64,000 nucleotides of DNA from Leptasterias polaris (lineage: Eukaryota; Echinodermata; Asteroidea; Forcipulatida; Asteriidae): NCBI GenBank assembly GCA_037783415.1, contig JAZGTN010000058.1, positions 3,632,001 through 3,696,000 on the forward strand, in the 5' to 3' direction. The stretch's first letter is position 1, and every line of letters begins with the position of its first letter. Below are positions 45,361 to 56,824 of the stretch, one piece after another. The position numbers and the translations under genes were made by a program. The notes beneath the pieces are model-generated. The model did not search any database and was not told the DNA's origin. It saw nothing but the letters and a program-made list of their open reading frames with translations.

Positions 45361-46440
45361 TGTGCTCTCAAATCCCAAAATGAGTGTGTAGCTTTTTGCT
45401 TGTCAATTTGTAACGCAGCATGGGAATTACACACAATTTAGTTTCAGATGTTGCGTCAACTACCTTAACTTAGTAAAAAATTCACAATTCCATACATCAA
45501 ACAGGAAAGGAATTATCTCCCAAAATGTTAAATTTTAACATTTTGTAATACTGTGCTCTCAAATCCCAATATGAGTTTGTAACTTTTTGCTTGTCAAATT
45601 TTAACGCAACATAGGAATTGTACAAAAATTAGCTTCAGATGTCGCATGAACTACCTGAACTCAATAAAAAATTCACAATTCCATACATCAAACAGGAAAA
45701 AAATTATCTCCCAAAATGTTAAATTTTAACATTTTGTAATACTGTGCTCTCAAATCCCAATATGAGTTTGTAGCTTTTTGCTTGTCAAATTTTAACGCAA
45801 CATAGGAATTATACCAAATTTAGCTTCAGATGTCGCATGAACTACTTGAACTCAATAACAAATTCACAATTCCATACATCAAACAGGAAAACAATTATCC
45901 CCAAAAATGTTGATTTTTAACATTTTGGTACTGTGCTCTCAAATCCCAATATGAGTTTAGTAGCTTTTTGCTTGTCAAATTTTAACGCAACATAGGAATT
46001 GTACCAAATTTAGTTTCAGATGTCGCGTCAACTACCTGAACTTAGTAAAAAATTCATAATTCCATACATCAAACAGGAACAAAATTATCCCCCAAAATGT
46101 TGAATTTTAACATTTTGTTACTGTTCTCTCAATAGTAGCTTTTTGCTTTTCAAATTTTAACGCAACATAGGAATTGTACCAAATTTAGCTTCAGATGTCG
46201 CATGAACTACCTAAACTCAATAAAAAATTCACAATTCCATACATCAAACAGGAAAAAAATTATCTCCCAAAATGTTAAATTTTAACATTTTGTTACTCAA
46301 TTTTTACATTTTGGTACTGTGCTCTCAAATCCCAATGTGTGTGGGTAGCTTTTGCTTGTCAAATTTTAACGCAACATAGGAATTGTACAAAATTTACTTT
46401 CAGGTGTATCATCAACTACCTGTACTTAGTGTGCAAAGGG
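45361..46440 (+). repeat. Satellite, about 6 copies of a 190-bp unit
   Basis: Units start TGTGCTCTCAAATCCCAA at 45361, 45552, 45743, 45932, 46122 and 46319. Spacing is 189-191 bp, apart from 197 bp in the last interval. The last unit runs out at about 46440. Internal words include GCTTTTTGCTTGTCAAATTT, CATACATCAAACAGGAA and an inverted TTAAATTTTAA. No coding potential. Confidence 0.95.
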
Positions 46441-46473
46441 TATTTCCATACTTAAAACAATATTTGTTTGTTA

Positions 46474-46493
46474 CCCCCCCCCCCCCCCCCCCC
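46474..46493. repeat. Poly-C tract, 20 bases
   Basis: Uninterrupted C run following the satellite. Confidence 0.9.
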
Positions 46494-46672
46494 GGTCAAT
46501 TATTAACTTTAACAACTTGTTAATATGCGCTCAAAACCCAGTTGCAAATACATCTTAGCAATTGTACAACATTTTGTATGAGACTTCCATGAACTGTCAA
46601 AACCTTGAGTGAAAACATATTTAGCTATTTCTTAATTTAATAGATGTAAATTTTTGCATCGGGGATAAAATG

Positions 46673-46807
46673 AATATAATTTTGTTTTTTACCCTACAAA
46701 ATCCACACCAGAGTGATTTGCCTGTTGATTTTTTTCACAGAACTCGGGAAGGTGCTGAGCACAGTGCTTAACTCACATCGTGTAGGGTAAAAAAACAAAA
46801 TTATATT
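46673..46807. mobile_element. Small inverted-repeat element, 135 bp
   Basis: AATATAATTTTG...ACCCTACA at 46673-46698 is repeated in reverse at 46781-46807 with a one-base difference in a T/A run. The interior of about 82 bp is unrelated. Size and structure fit a short MITE. TTCTTAATT-like text lies on both outer sides, but a target duplication is not certain. Confidence 0.65.
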
Positions 46808-47697
46808 TCTTAATTGTTAAGAATTAGCAACAAGTTTGAATATTTCAAAGTTTTTAGGGACGCCCTCAAGTGCAATCGTGTACAAGTCGTGAACAACTTA
46901 CAGCAAGCCAATTTGGATCGCTTTAATGAGTGTCCGCTCGTCGTGGCCGATCGATCCCAGTGTGGAATGTGGAAATTTTTGTCGATGGTATTAACCGTCC
47001 ATAGTAAAAGGACCGTTGTTGCATTCCTTATGCCGCATGGTACGCTCAGAATGGAGATAGTTTGGACCACGAAAATAAGTACCAATCATTTTCTTTTTGC
47101 TGGAAAAACATGTTCAAAACAATGTTTTATGGGCTATTGAATACTTTGGCATTTCTTGCCCCACATGTGCCTCTTTCTCATCGTGATCTTCTTGGTAATT
47201 GTCTTTATGAAAAATTGTTTATAACGACTTTTATAACGGTTCTGAACTGGTTAGAATAATGTAACCGACTGATTTCTGACTGGACACCAATTTCGGTATG
47301 TTAACACCTAATAATCGGTATGTTCCTCCATATTATGCTGCATGGTTTGACCATGGTTTTTATTGTAGTGCTACTGTGGTGTCATGTTTGACCCCTTTGG
47401 TTTAACTCACTACGAGATAAGATAACAGCTGGCGTGCGCCACCACTATTATGTAATCAGATATGTTGCAGGGCTGGTTTTCTCGCGGGAAAGAAATGAAA
47501 ACAACAACGCCAATCTGTGAATCAATCTAAACATGGAGGTTACAGAATTAGTAATGACTAATAGTATCCACTCCCTCTGTTAAGTTTCTGAATCTGCTGA
47601 TTAAAGACAAAAAACCGTCGTGTAACGCCAGACAGTACACCCCATTTTACAGAGGGACTAATTGTGATTCTATTCGGGACAGTTTTAAATACTGAAC

Positions 47698-47874
47698 ATG
47701 GACCTTTGCTTTGCCTTTGGATTTGAGTTGCCATCCGCCGGCACGCACGCATACAGTTTGCAGTGGCGAGTGCGTATAGTCAGCATCAACGTAATTGAAA
47801 TGTCTATGAGCGAGAGCATGCCAAACATCAAACTGTCACTACAGCCCAGAAACAGTTCTCAAGTCAAATGCCAA
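47698..47874 (+). other. Possible first coding exon of unknown protein
   Basis: An ATG in a good context (GAACATGGAC) opens 59 codons without a stop, followed by a strong donor GTAAGT in phase 0. The predicted peptide is MDLCFAFGFELPSAG at its start and shows no domain. I see no convincing next exon in the following 700 bases, so this is weak. Confidence 0.2.
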
Positions 47875-50344
47875 GTAAGTCAACAATTAATTAGGCATGT
47901 GAAACACAATGTAAATTGTTTTAATTTATAAAACGTGCATTTAAATGTATTTTGGTCCATCATAATAGTTGTTTGTCTCGTACGCCGTGCGTATAGTTTT
48001 AATTTAACAACCAAAACCCCTCTCTGGTACTTAGCAGTACCGCAGTAGGCCATGAGTAGGCTACTTAATTTCTAGTGAAGTATACAAGCCTACAACTGGT
48101 AATAACATGCTTAACTATAACTACTATAACTTAAGGTATTATTCCCCTACTCTTTTTCGTTATGCCTTTTTACAATTTGCCGTAATCTTGCATTATTGTG
48201 CCAGAAATACTGGAAATTTAATAGTCCTGAGCTGACGCGGGAAATACTTTTATCTCTATACCAAGAACCAAAAGGGGAAACACAATCACAATGTTTAGGG
48301 CCTATTTATAATGTCAACATAAAGCATCGGCCAGCAGTGAAATTATGTACTTTATTATTCTGGCAAACGAGTTACTTTATATTTCCAGATAGTGGTGAAC
48401 CTATTTATTTAACTTCACTTGACCCTACACCAAGGTTTTCCGAATTCGAAGTAGGATCGTTCCGAACCGGCCGTGTTATAACATGTATGGAGCAATTATT
48501 GCAGGGATCTGTTGATGTGTGCAGACCACCCGCTGTCCACTGTACTAGACAAGCTAATGGCCCTAAGATCATGTACACGGAATGAAATGGCGTGTGCTTA
48601 GTGGAATTCCCCAATAGTTAAACTTAAAACATTCCCATTAAAATGTTCTAGAATAATCACTAATTTGCAAAATGTGTGTTTCTTCCACTTTTTATTTTTA
48701 AGAAATACATGCTTGTTTCACGCACTTTCACGGCCTATACTTTCCACAAGCAGAAAAGAGGTTGTAGCCTTGATTAAATTGGTTTGATTAATTTGACGCG
48801 CTCCTATGTGGGCTATACGGTGGAGAAACAAAATAATGCAACACGGTGTCTTCACACACAAAAGAAATGTATTGAAAGAAACAATAATGTACCCTTGTGA
48901 TTGCAAGCAGGAAGTTGTGGGTATAATTTGTAGGGGTTTGCAGAAGAGACACCATGCAGGTAAACATATTTAAATGTAATGCTTTCTACATAAACTAGAA
49001 TATAAAATAAACAAGATGAACGTTTTCCACCACCGTTGTGTTTTGGCTAGGATTTGGTGGCAGTGCAAATTGAAAAAAAGGAAGTGCAACTTTTTCACCG
49101 AAAATCCACAGAGAGCGCGCAAACTCGTCGAAATTACTTTGAAAATGTAACTTTGTTTATTGTTATAAGGCCCAGCGGGAGGATCCATTTACTGATTATA
49201 GATTATGACTCACACTATTTACTGGTGTAATCTGAAATTTGGGTTGAAATGTAGGCCTAGGCTCCTGAAAAAACTCTTTTTTTCTCGTGGAGTTCATTCT
49301 AAAAATGAACATGTTTGTCCATAAGGATGAGACTTTGTTTTGACCGCAAAAATCAATAACACAACAACAAATGTGTAAAGGATATATTACATGGACCAAA
49401 GCGTCTTTAAAATTTTACAATAATTTGTTTAACCTTTTAATTAGCAAATTTCAGATTATCTTATAATGATTGGCTGTCATTTTGAATGTTTTGATCGAAT
49501 AATTTGTGTTTTTTGTCAAATTGTTTGAAATTGTTGCCCCTTTCTTTTTCGCCTGATCATATTCCCCAAAACGTATTCATTTTAAACTGAAAGTTCGGTT
49601 TGGTTTGGGCTTCATCGAGCTTTCTTCATGAATATGGATAATATCCACAGACGTGGAACGTTTGGCTGCATGCACTATACACAAACACGTGGTTGTGTTT
49701 GGGTCTGTCAACCTTACTCCTTAGTTAAGCGAATCGGCAGTTAACGCAGACCAAAGTGTCGGAAATATGGCCAAAACACGCTCAATTTTTGCCCAAATTA
49801 AGTCATAGCCAAAAAACGGTTCAATATTTTAAAAAGTTCCACTCGGAAAAGTTTAGTTTAATTCCTTACCTACATGTATAGTCGTATCTTTTTTTCTGGT
49901 GGGTGAAACATTGGACCTGTCAAAATCTCATTTAATAGTAAGAATCTGTTAGATTTTTTTGTGTGACGGCGATTTTTTTTGGTAATATTTGCTCTAGCAT
50001 CGCCTTGTTGTTAAGTGTAACTCACGGACTACGCGGTCTATTAAAATTTCACTCGGAATTGAAAAGCTTATTTCATGCTCTTTACAGTGATGTAACAATG
50101 AGTTTGATTTGGGCCTGTAGAGTCTGTTTCAGCAGAGCATAGAGGAGCAGAGAGTCACACAAACCATGGACGTAGAAATAACACAAATCCGCCAAATCCG
50201 TATGCCAAGGATGCCACTCATACTCTCTGATCCGAAGCTACGTTTTAATTTCTTTGAACCAGTCATGAACTAAAAGTTATATGTGCTTAAATATCATCTT
50301 TCAAAGAACACAATCACACCCTAATCTAGCAGTTTAGTGGTACA

Positions 50345-50690
50345 TGTATTGGGATAGAAAAGAGCAGAAGTGACCTTGGTAAATCTTTGAGATTTGCGGT
50401 TTCCAAGTGTGGGTCAAAGCATTTTTGTTTTCGGGGTAGATAACAGCCAATCTGTGCAATAATGGCCCAGCTTGTCACAAATTAATGTACTAGGTGTTAA
50501 GTTTAACTAGGCTGTGATTATTTGGTATTATTACAAACTTTAGCATTTTGTCCAAGTTACATATGTGTTTGTGTACTGTTTAATCACAATGGTGCACATC
50601 TTATTAAGAATCTCCCCGTCACCCCCATTCTCAACAATGGTTTGATCAAGAAAAGCTTGATTCTTATCCCACGGGAGCTCCACACAGACA
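50345..50690 (+). repeat. Dispersed repeat, copy 2 (copy 1 at 13670-14060)
   Basis: Collinear with copy 1 over GGGATAGAAAAG, TTTCCAAGTGTGGGTC, the AATAATGGCCC region and the CATTCTCAACAATGG region, with many substitutions and indels between. Confidence 0.6.
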
Positions 50691-51120
50691 CTGTAGCACA
50701 GACCACAGTACATATCCTTACAACTTTACTGTGATGTTGGTTGACATTTTTGATGAAACAAACCCATGGTAGAAACAAATATTCGGACATTTCGAACCAT
50801 TTCACGAGCCTAAAACACCAGAGTTTTGTCCAACGTGCTTTCCCACCTGCGTTAAATTGTGGCAAGGAACATGTGAGAAGTTGGAGCATATGGTTGGAGT
50901 CAACCTTTACCTTCGAGAAATAAAAAAACCCGTTTCGGTAAATTTCCCCGCTTTGTCTCGTCCGTTGAAACACAAGTTGCTCTATGGTTGAAACAGCTTG
51001 GAAGTTTAAATATCCCCACACGGCTAACAAGTGCTCATTCATATTTCGATTGTCATGGGGCATCCATGCGATAACGAAAGGGTGGTATGGTTCCTAGAGT
51101 TGTTTGCCTTTCGGTGTTAA

Positions 51121-51485
51121 AGGTGCTGTTTACGTTTGGTAATTAGAGCATACTGATTGTGTTAACCTGTGAAAATTTCACTTCAAAAGGTGGTCGCGTT
51201 TTTGAGATGTCACCGAAAAACCGGAGCGAATATTTCAACGCAGGAAGATTGGATTCCTACAGGAATACAATCTGAGCGAGAAGCGCACGGCCAAACGCTT
51301 CTCAAATTCAATTTTTTATGGGGGAAAGAGTGATATATTTTTCCATAACCGTAGTACTTCGAAGTGAAACAATTCTCAAAAATGCATTATACAAAAATGC
51401 ATTAATCCAAAGCTGCTGTACTTCTTACCATGTAAGTTTTTACTGCCATTAATTTTTAGAGTCATAACCAACGTATACAGACCCT
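51121..51485. mobile_element. TTAA-flanked MITE, 365 bp
   Basis: Begins AGGTGCTGTTTACGTTTGG and ends CAACGTATACAGACCCT, imperfect inverted repeats, with TTAA at 51117-51120 and 51486-51489. The ends and duplication resemble the AGGG/TTAA family at 42544, but the interior differs. Confidence 0.75.
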
Positions 51486-51489
51486 TTAA

Positions 51490-51555
51490 AGGTGCTGTAT
51501 ACGTTTGGTAATTGGAGCCTACTGATTGTGTTACTCCCATATAAATGTAGACCCT
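51490..51555. mobile_element. 66-bp deletion derivative of the same MITE, sharing one TTAA
   Basis: Begins AGGTGCTGTATACGTTTGG right after the TTAA that ends the previous element, and ends ATGTAGACCCT followed by TTAA (51556-51559). It keeps only the two tips of the family. Confidence 0.7.
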
Positions 51556-51994
51556 TTAATGTGGGCGGCTGCACATTTCCATTCTAGTTTTACACAAGAA
51601 AAAAATTACCAAACACGGGGTACCGACTAACACATGCTGCATTTGCGTCTTTTGGGATACATGTACTTTGACAATATAATTATTGGATCGGGCTCAAAAA
51701 TGTTTTTATGTTTTTCTCAAATATTATTAAATTGTAAACGTATTTTTGTCATTTGTTTTTTAAGGGAAAAACATTCAATTCAACCCCTCACATTGTACAA
51801 ATGTGCATGGTGCAGTACGGCTTGATTTAGAGCACAAAAGCGGTGCTCGATTAACTAAGTAATAGGCAGTATTTTCAGAAAACTGGCTGTGCAAAACACG
51901 GCTGGGCTGCACTACTCGCTTGCACCACCACAATCAAAAGTCGATCTGACGTTTCCTTTATGCAGTTAATCACCCATGTTTGCAACAATGCATA

Positions 51995-52590
51995 CCTTAC
52001 CCTGGATGTTATTGTTATTTCGGGCTCTAATGTTATTATAGCTAGAACCCAGATACTAGATGTGATTTGGGTAATGTAGCAAGACAGTGGATGTGATTTT
52101 GATAATTGGCAATTAACCATGGATGTGATTTGTTACTCAGATTTTATTTGGGCAAGGGCCCAGACACTAGATGTGATTTTGGTAATGCATCCAGACAGTG
52201 GATGTGATTTTGGATTGGCACAATTAACCATGGATGTGATTTCGGGTTAGGATGTGATTTTGGCGAGGGCCCAGATACTAGATGTGTTTTTGGTTTCGCA
52301 GCCAGACAGTGGATGTGATTTTGGCAAGTGGCAATTAACCAAGGATGTGATTTCTGACTCGAATGTGATTTTGGCAAAGGCCTGGACAGTGGATGTGATT
52401 TTGGTAATGCAGCCAGACAGTGGATGTGATTTTGATAATTGGCAATTAACCACGGATGTGATTTCTGGGTCAGATGTGATTTCGATGGTGCGGATGTGAT
52501 ATTGGCTAAACGGTCCTAAAATCACATCCAATCGATTCACTTTTCCATTTTAGTTGTAAAATCACATTTAGGCCATTCACAGTGTTATCT
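51995..52590 (-). repeat. ATCACATCC minisatellite element, copy 2 (reverse)
   Basis: On the plus strand GGATGTGATTT recurs about 16 times with ordered linkers: GGGCCCAGACACTA, then GCAGCCAGACAGTG, then TTGGCAATTAACCATG, then a short one. This makes a higher-order unit of about 110 bp. The end near 52540-52583 (ATTTTAGTTGTAAAATCACA, then GGCCATTCACAGTG) is the reverse of the beginning of copy 1 at 28897. Confidence 0.9.
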
Positions 52591-52653
52591 GCTAAATGTA
52601 AAGCAGAAACAAATTTTCTATAAAATCAGACAGTGGTGTTTGGACAAGACAAA

Positions 52654-54383
52654 TTATTATTATTATTATTATTATTTATTCGGCCAAGAATTGTAACAAT
52701 CAAACAACAATACATTGTACAGGAGAGTTACAGCAAATCAGTTACCCCAAACAAAGAAATCAAGGTTGATAAGCCAATACAAGAACAAAACAATGGAGGA
52801 TTAATAAAGGTGAACTTAAATGCTCGCTGCTGAGTCTATGAACAACAACAAGCAATAAAAAATCAATAAAAAACCCACATGCAATTAAATGAGGAATTGA
52901 ATACGGCAGCAATAGCAAAAAAGAAGTAAAGGCTGAAAGACAATACAAGAACAAAAACAGACCCATTATAAGATGGCCAGGATTAATAAAAGTGAATTTA
53001 AACACTATGACTCGAAAGCCTATCAATCCAATCTTAAAATGGAACACTGAAAACAAAAATAATCAGTGAACAACATTAAAAAAAATATATATATATATAT
53101 ATAATTAATAATTAAATAATTAAATAATAAAAATATTAAATAAAAATAAATAAAACATGAACACAGTAAATATAATATATTTTTAATTTATAAATAAAAA
53201 CAATATGGCATAATCATGTACTATACTAGTCAACTAGTCAAGTAAATAACCTTGGGGGAAATAACATGAGGATGCCAAACATTAAATAACTGACAGAAAA
53301 GAAAACGATTTACATGTAGCAGGCCAACTAAAAAATAGAAACAGGCCTTTGTTTGATGACAGATAAACCAAAAACATAAAAAACCAAGAACATGATGGCT
53401 GACAACATACATGTACGTGAACAAGCAAAAAATATGCAAGCAGACTAGCAAAAAAAACAGAATACATGTAGCAAACTAGCATCAGAAAAACAGACAGACA
53501 ACCAAACGGGTAATGCACTGACAAACAATCGATGCAGCCATCAATCAATCAATAAGGGCAAGAAATGGCAACTTCGAGTATATGAAAATCTAGACATCTT
53601 GGAAATGGTTGCATAAGTAAACATTAAAACACTTAAACGAATCAATGATGAGAGAATTCTTAACATTTGTAGGCAGACTACTCCAAATACGTGGAAATGA
53701 ATGGATAGATGTGTTCTTTAGGCCAAGAGTTCTAGCATACCGATGATTAAAGGTAAGTGTGTCTAAGTGCCGGGTATTAACAAAGGTATTAGAGTTTATT
53801 GTGCGACAGTCAATTAAACCGAATAAACATTTGGTGGTGAATTGAATGACTAGTCTTTGCCGTCTAGATTCTAGGCTTTGCCAGTTCAGTTTTTGTAGTC
53901 TCTCCTCATACGACATAGCTCCTTTCTGTTGTTTCAGAAACATTCTTGTGGCTCTCCTTTGGACCCGTTCTAGTTTTGATGACAAAGCTGCTGTGTATGG
54001 GCACCAGGCAGGCAACCCGTACTCGAGAACTGGTACGACAAGTGTCCGGTATAGCGACATCAGTGCTTTTGTAGAAGTTCCTCCTGCGGTGTGCCAGATG
54101 AAACCGAGTGTCCTATTTGCCTTGGTAACCACAGTGTTTACATGGTCGTTCCATGTTAAAGTGCTGTTCATTGTGACGCCAAGGTACTTGTAGGTGGTTG
54201 CTATGGTTAAGGGGAATCCATGAATGGAGTACTGTGGAAGGGCTAGTGTCTTTGTTGATCTAGTCATATGCATTATCTTAGATTTGTTTGTGTTCAGTTT
54301 CATCCCATTGGACTCACTCCACCGGCCGAGGGCATCAAGGTCTGCTTGCAGGAGGAGTTCATCTTCACGGGAACATATAGAGC
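52654..54383 (-). mobile_element. 5'-truncated LINE on the minus strand
   Basis: The 3' tail is an ATT/AAT microsatellite at 52654-52677, followed on the minus strand by a 0.9-kb 3' UTR with a strongly AT-rich block at about 53070-53200. The RT coding region lies at 53590-54380. The 5' end meets the Helentron helicase at about 54375-54385. The other side of the LINE is not Helentron sequence, so this was not a simple insertion. Confidence 0.8.
53590..54380 (-). pseudogene. LINE reverse transcriptase, C-terminal half
   Basis: Starts just after the catalytic YADD position, with [18 protein letters not shown], then [12 protein letters not shown] and TYKYLGVTMNSTLTWNDH. The thumb region follows (LVVPVLEYGLPAWCPY, KLERVQRRATRMFL) and then the C-terminal RIWSSLPTNVKNS. 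The frame is open from about 54380 to 53590 without a stop. Motifs A-C and the endonuclease are missing, so it is a truncated insertion. It resembles the fragment at 23749-24365. Confidence 0.9.
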
Positions 54384-56395
54384 CATTTCATGTTTTTGTC
54401 ACTGGTGGTGCTGGAACAGGAAAGAGTCATTTGATCAAATCAATTTATTATGAAGCAACAAGACTGTTTGCTAGAATGATGGAAAATCCCGATGATGTAT
54501 CTGTATTGCTTACAGCTCCTACTGGTGTTGCAGCTTTCAATATCAATGGTGCCACTATTCACAGTGCATTCTCAATACCTGTAAATGCTAGACTGCCATA
54601 CCAGCCACTCGGTGAAGATAAGATCAGTACGCTTCGAAATAAATTTCAACAGTTACACATTTTAATTATAGATGAAATCTCAATGGTAGATCAAAAATTA
54701 TTGTGCTACATTCATGGACGTCTACGACAGATAAAACAAACAAGAGACTATGGTTCATTCGGTAATGTCAGTATAATAGCTGTTGGAGATTTCTATCAGT
54801 TGCCTTCAGTAAAAGGAAAATCTCTGTACCAAAGCACACTTCAATGTGATTTGTGGAATGATAACTTCCTGAAAGTAGAACTGACTTAGATAATGAGACA
54901 AAAGGAAGATGGACATTTTGCTGAAGTACTGAACAGGTTGCGTGTAAGAAAGAAACAGGAAAAGTTATGGCAGGATGACATTACAATGTTGCAATCACGT
55001 GAAACTGGAGAAGATTGGAGTGATGCTGTTCATATTTACCCTTGTAACAAGCAAGTTGATGAATATAATTTGAAAACCGTGTTTGCAAAGTGTGTAGACT
55101 GTGTGTGTATTTTGGCCAGGGATTTGAAGAAAGACGAAAGAAGTGGTAATATGAAACGTGCTGAAATAAAAGGAAAGAAATCCTCATTATCAAAATCATT
55201 GTGGCTTGGTATTGGTGCTAGGGTAATGTTAACGAGAAATATTGATGTAAGTGATGGACTTGTGAATGGAGCAGTTGGAACTGTTCATCAAATAATTACG
55301 TTAGCAGCTCAGTCGTCACCAAGTCGTATTGAAATTGATTTTGATAACAAATCTATCGGGGCAAAATTGAAAAGGCAGTCCTCAAATAATCCAGATGTAC
55401 TGCCTGTAGTTCCTATTGAAATGGTAGAAGAAAGTGTTTCTAATCAGTTTGTGCGACATCAGTTCCCTCTCAAGTTGGCATGGGCTTGTACAGTTCACAA
55501 GGTTCAGGGACTCAGTACAGACAGAGCAGTTATTTGTCTTCATCGTATATTTGCTGCAGGACAAGCATATGTTGCTTTGAGTAGAGTCACATCACTCAAT
55601 GGACTTGTGATAGAAGGATTCAATGAAAAATGTATTTATTGCAATGGAGAAGTGATGGATGCACTGAGTAAGATGGCCTCATTTATTGATGAAAATAATG
55701 ACAAGAGCAATAATGAACTTGTAGATGATGATAGTGACAGCACAACCATTATGATGCATAATATTCAAGGCTTACAAGTTCATCAAATTGACTTCACATC
55801 TAATAATGATATGATGTCATCTGACTTCATTTGTCTGACTGAAACATGGATTGATAGAGAGCCAAGTCACGATCTGGATGTGATTGATTTCAACTGGTAT
55901 CATCAACGAAGATGTAATTCATATGATAATTCTAGTTTACTTACCCAAATATTAAAGGAGCAGAGTCATGGTGGTGTTGCTGTTTGTGCCAGAAAAAACA
56001 GAGTGCTCTCTAGATTGAATATTCCAGTGACAAATCTTGAATATATTGCATTTCAGATCATTTCAGAAGTTTGTTTAACCGTTGTTGTAATCTATCGCCC
56101 ACCATCTTATGTAATGAGAGATTTTATTGTAGTCCTCAAACTCTTGCTTGATGAAATACACAAAGTATCCAACGAATGCATTATTATGGGTGATTTCAAT
56201 GAAGATATTTTCAAACAATCTTCTTGTGTTGAGAAAGTGATGCAAGAACATGGTTATAAGCAGTGTGTTACTGAAGCCACTACTGAGAGAGGAACACTAA
56301 TTGACCATGTTTACATCAAAAACATGGCTACTATCCAGACCCATGTAGTGCCAACATATTACAGCTATCATGAATCAATTGCAATTAGGTTTTAG
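54376..56395 (+). pseudogene. Helentron helicase-endonuclease, N-terminally truncated, one nonsense codon
   Basis: Helicase motifs in order: [11 protein letters not shown] (Walker A, motif I), [20 protein letters not shown] (Ia), [10 protein letters not shown] (II), VGDFYQLP (III), LAWACTVHKVQGLS (V) and YVALSRVTSLNGLV (VI). A TAG at 54887-54889 interrupts the frame between motifs III and V; the same frame continues at once with IMRQKEDG. After a linker comes the endonuclease: NIQGLQV, FICLTETWID, GGVAVCARK, VVIYRPPSY, IMGDFNED and TLIDHVYIK. It ends with YYSYHESI, where an S-D-H is usual, so the Asp is Tyr here. Helentron proteins unwind and nick DNA in rolling-circle transposition. This copy lacks the Rep part and cannot act alone. 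Confidence 0.9.
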
Positions 56396-56651
56396 ATGAA
56401 ATTCAATGGTTATATCAGGTCAGGTGTAAAGTTTGTGGTTGTATTTAGTGTTATAAAGCAACAAAAATTATATGTTAGGTAACAAATGACAACTTGCTGA
56501 TTTTTGGTTTTTCTTTTCAGTGACATATAATTTGTACAATAGCTGCAAGTCAATGGAGCTGATTAACTCCCTAATCATCAACCAGTTGTACAGGTAAGAT
56601 ACGATCAAGGAATGTACTGTTTGCTGTAGTGTTAACTGAAATTGTTAGACT
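55757..56651 (+). repeat. Helentron 3' module, copy 1
   Basis: Starts CATAATATTCAAGGC and ends GTTAGACT. Contains the endonuclease, the stop codon and about 255 bp of 3' sequence with a 73-nt segment bounded by splice-like sites. Confidence 0.9.
56521..56593 (+). other. 73-nt exon-like segment, copy 1
   Basis: Preceded by a pyrimidine-rich acceptor TTTTTCTTTTCAG-like sequence and followed by a donor GTAAGATA. The segment itself has stops in frame with the endonuclease. Probably an untranslated exon of an element or host transcript. Confidence 0.4.
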
Positions 56652-56654
56652 TAC

Positions 56655-56824
56655 CACTTTGACAGACTTACACCATCTGGGACATTTACGTCAATATTAA
56701 CTTCAATCCTGGGGTGTTTGTGTTTGGGTTCAGGATTCTCATCGCTAGATTCAGAATCAGATCTGTGCCTATCATCATGGGATGGAGGTTGTTTGGATTT
56801 CTTGCAAAACCTTCTAATATCCAT
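56655..56824 (-). other. Possible first coding exon on the minus strand
   Basis: ATG at 56822-56824 in good context (AAAATGGAT). It encodes a 56-residue hydrophilic start, MDIRRFCKKSKQPPSH then a Ser/Glu-rich part, and ends at a donor GTAAG (56654-56650). Starts of this style (I-x-x-F-F-like) occur in hAT/ZMYM transposon proteins, but that is a weak resemblance. The donor straddles the end of the Helentron module at 56651. Confidence 0.3.

Larger units (their letters stand above)
46808..51116. other. Intergenic, mostly unrecognised
   Basis: Open frames at 46814-47140 and 48196-48585 have no recognisable domain and no supporting signal. A possible first exon at 47698-47874 and a dispersed repeat at 50345-50690 are listed separately. 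Nothing else identified. Confidence 0.35.

Noticed and set aside
46814..47140. 108-codon frame after the small inverted-repeat element
   Set aside because: No recognisable motif; a similar-length frame exists on the opposite strand.
48196..48585. 129-codon open frame in AT-rich intergenic DNA
   Set aside because: No domain, no splice or promoter support; such length can occur by chance.
52144..52540. Open frames rich in KSH/QNHIHC peptides, and similar at 29252
   Set aside because: Translation of the ATCACATCC minisatellite; no independent coding signal.
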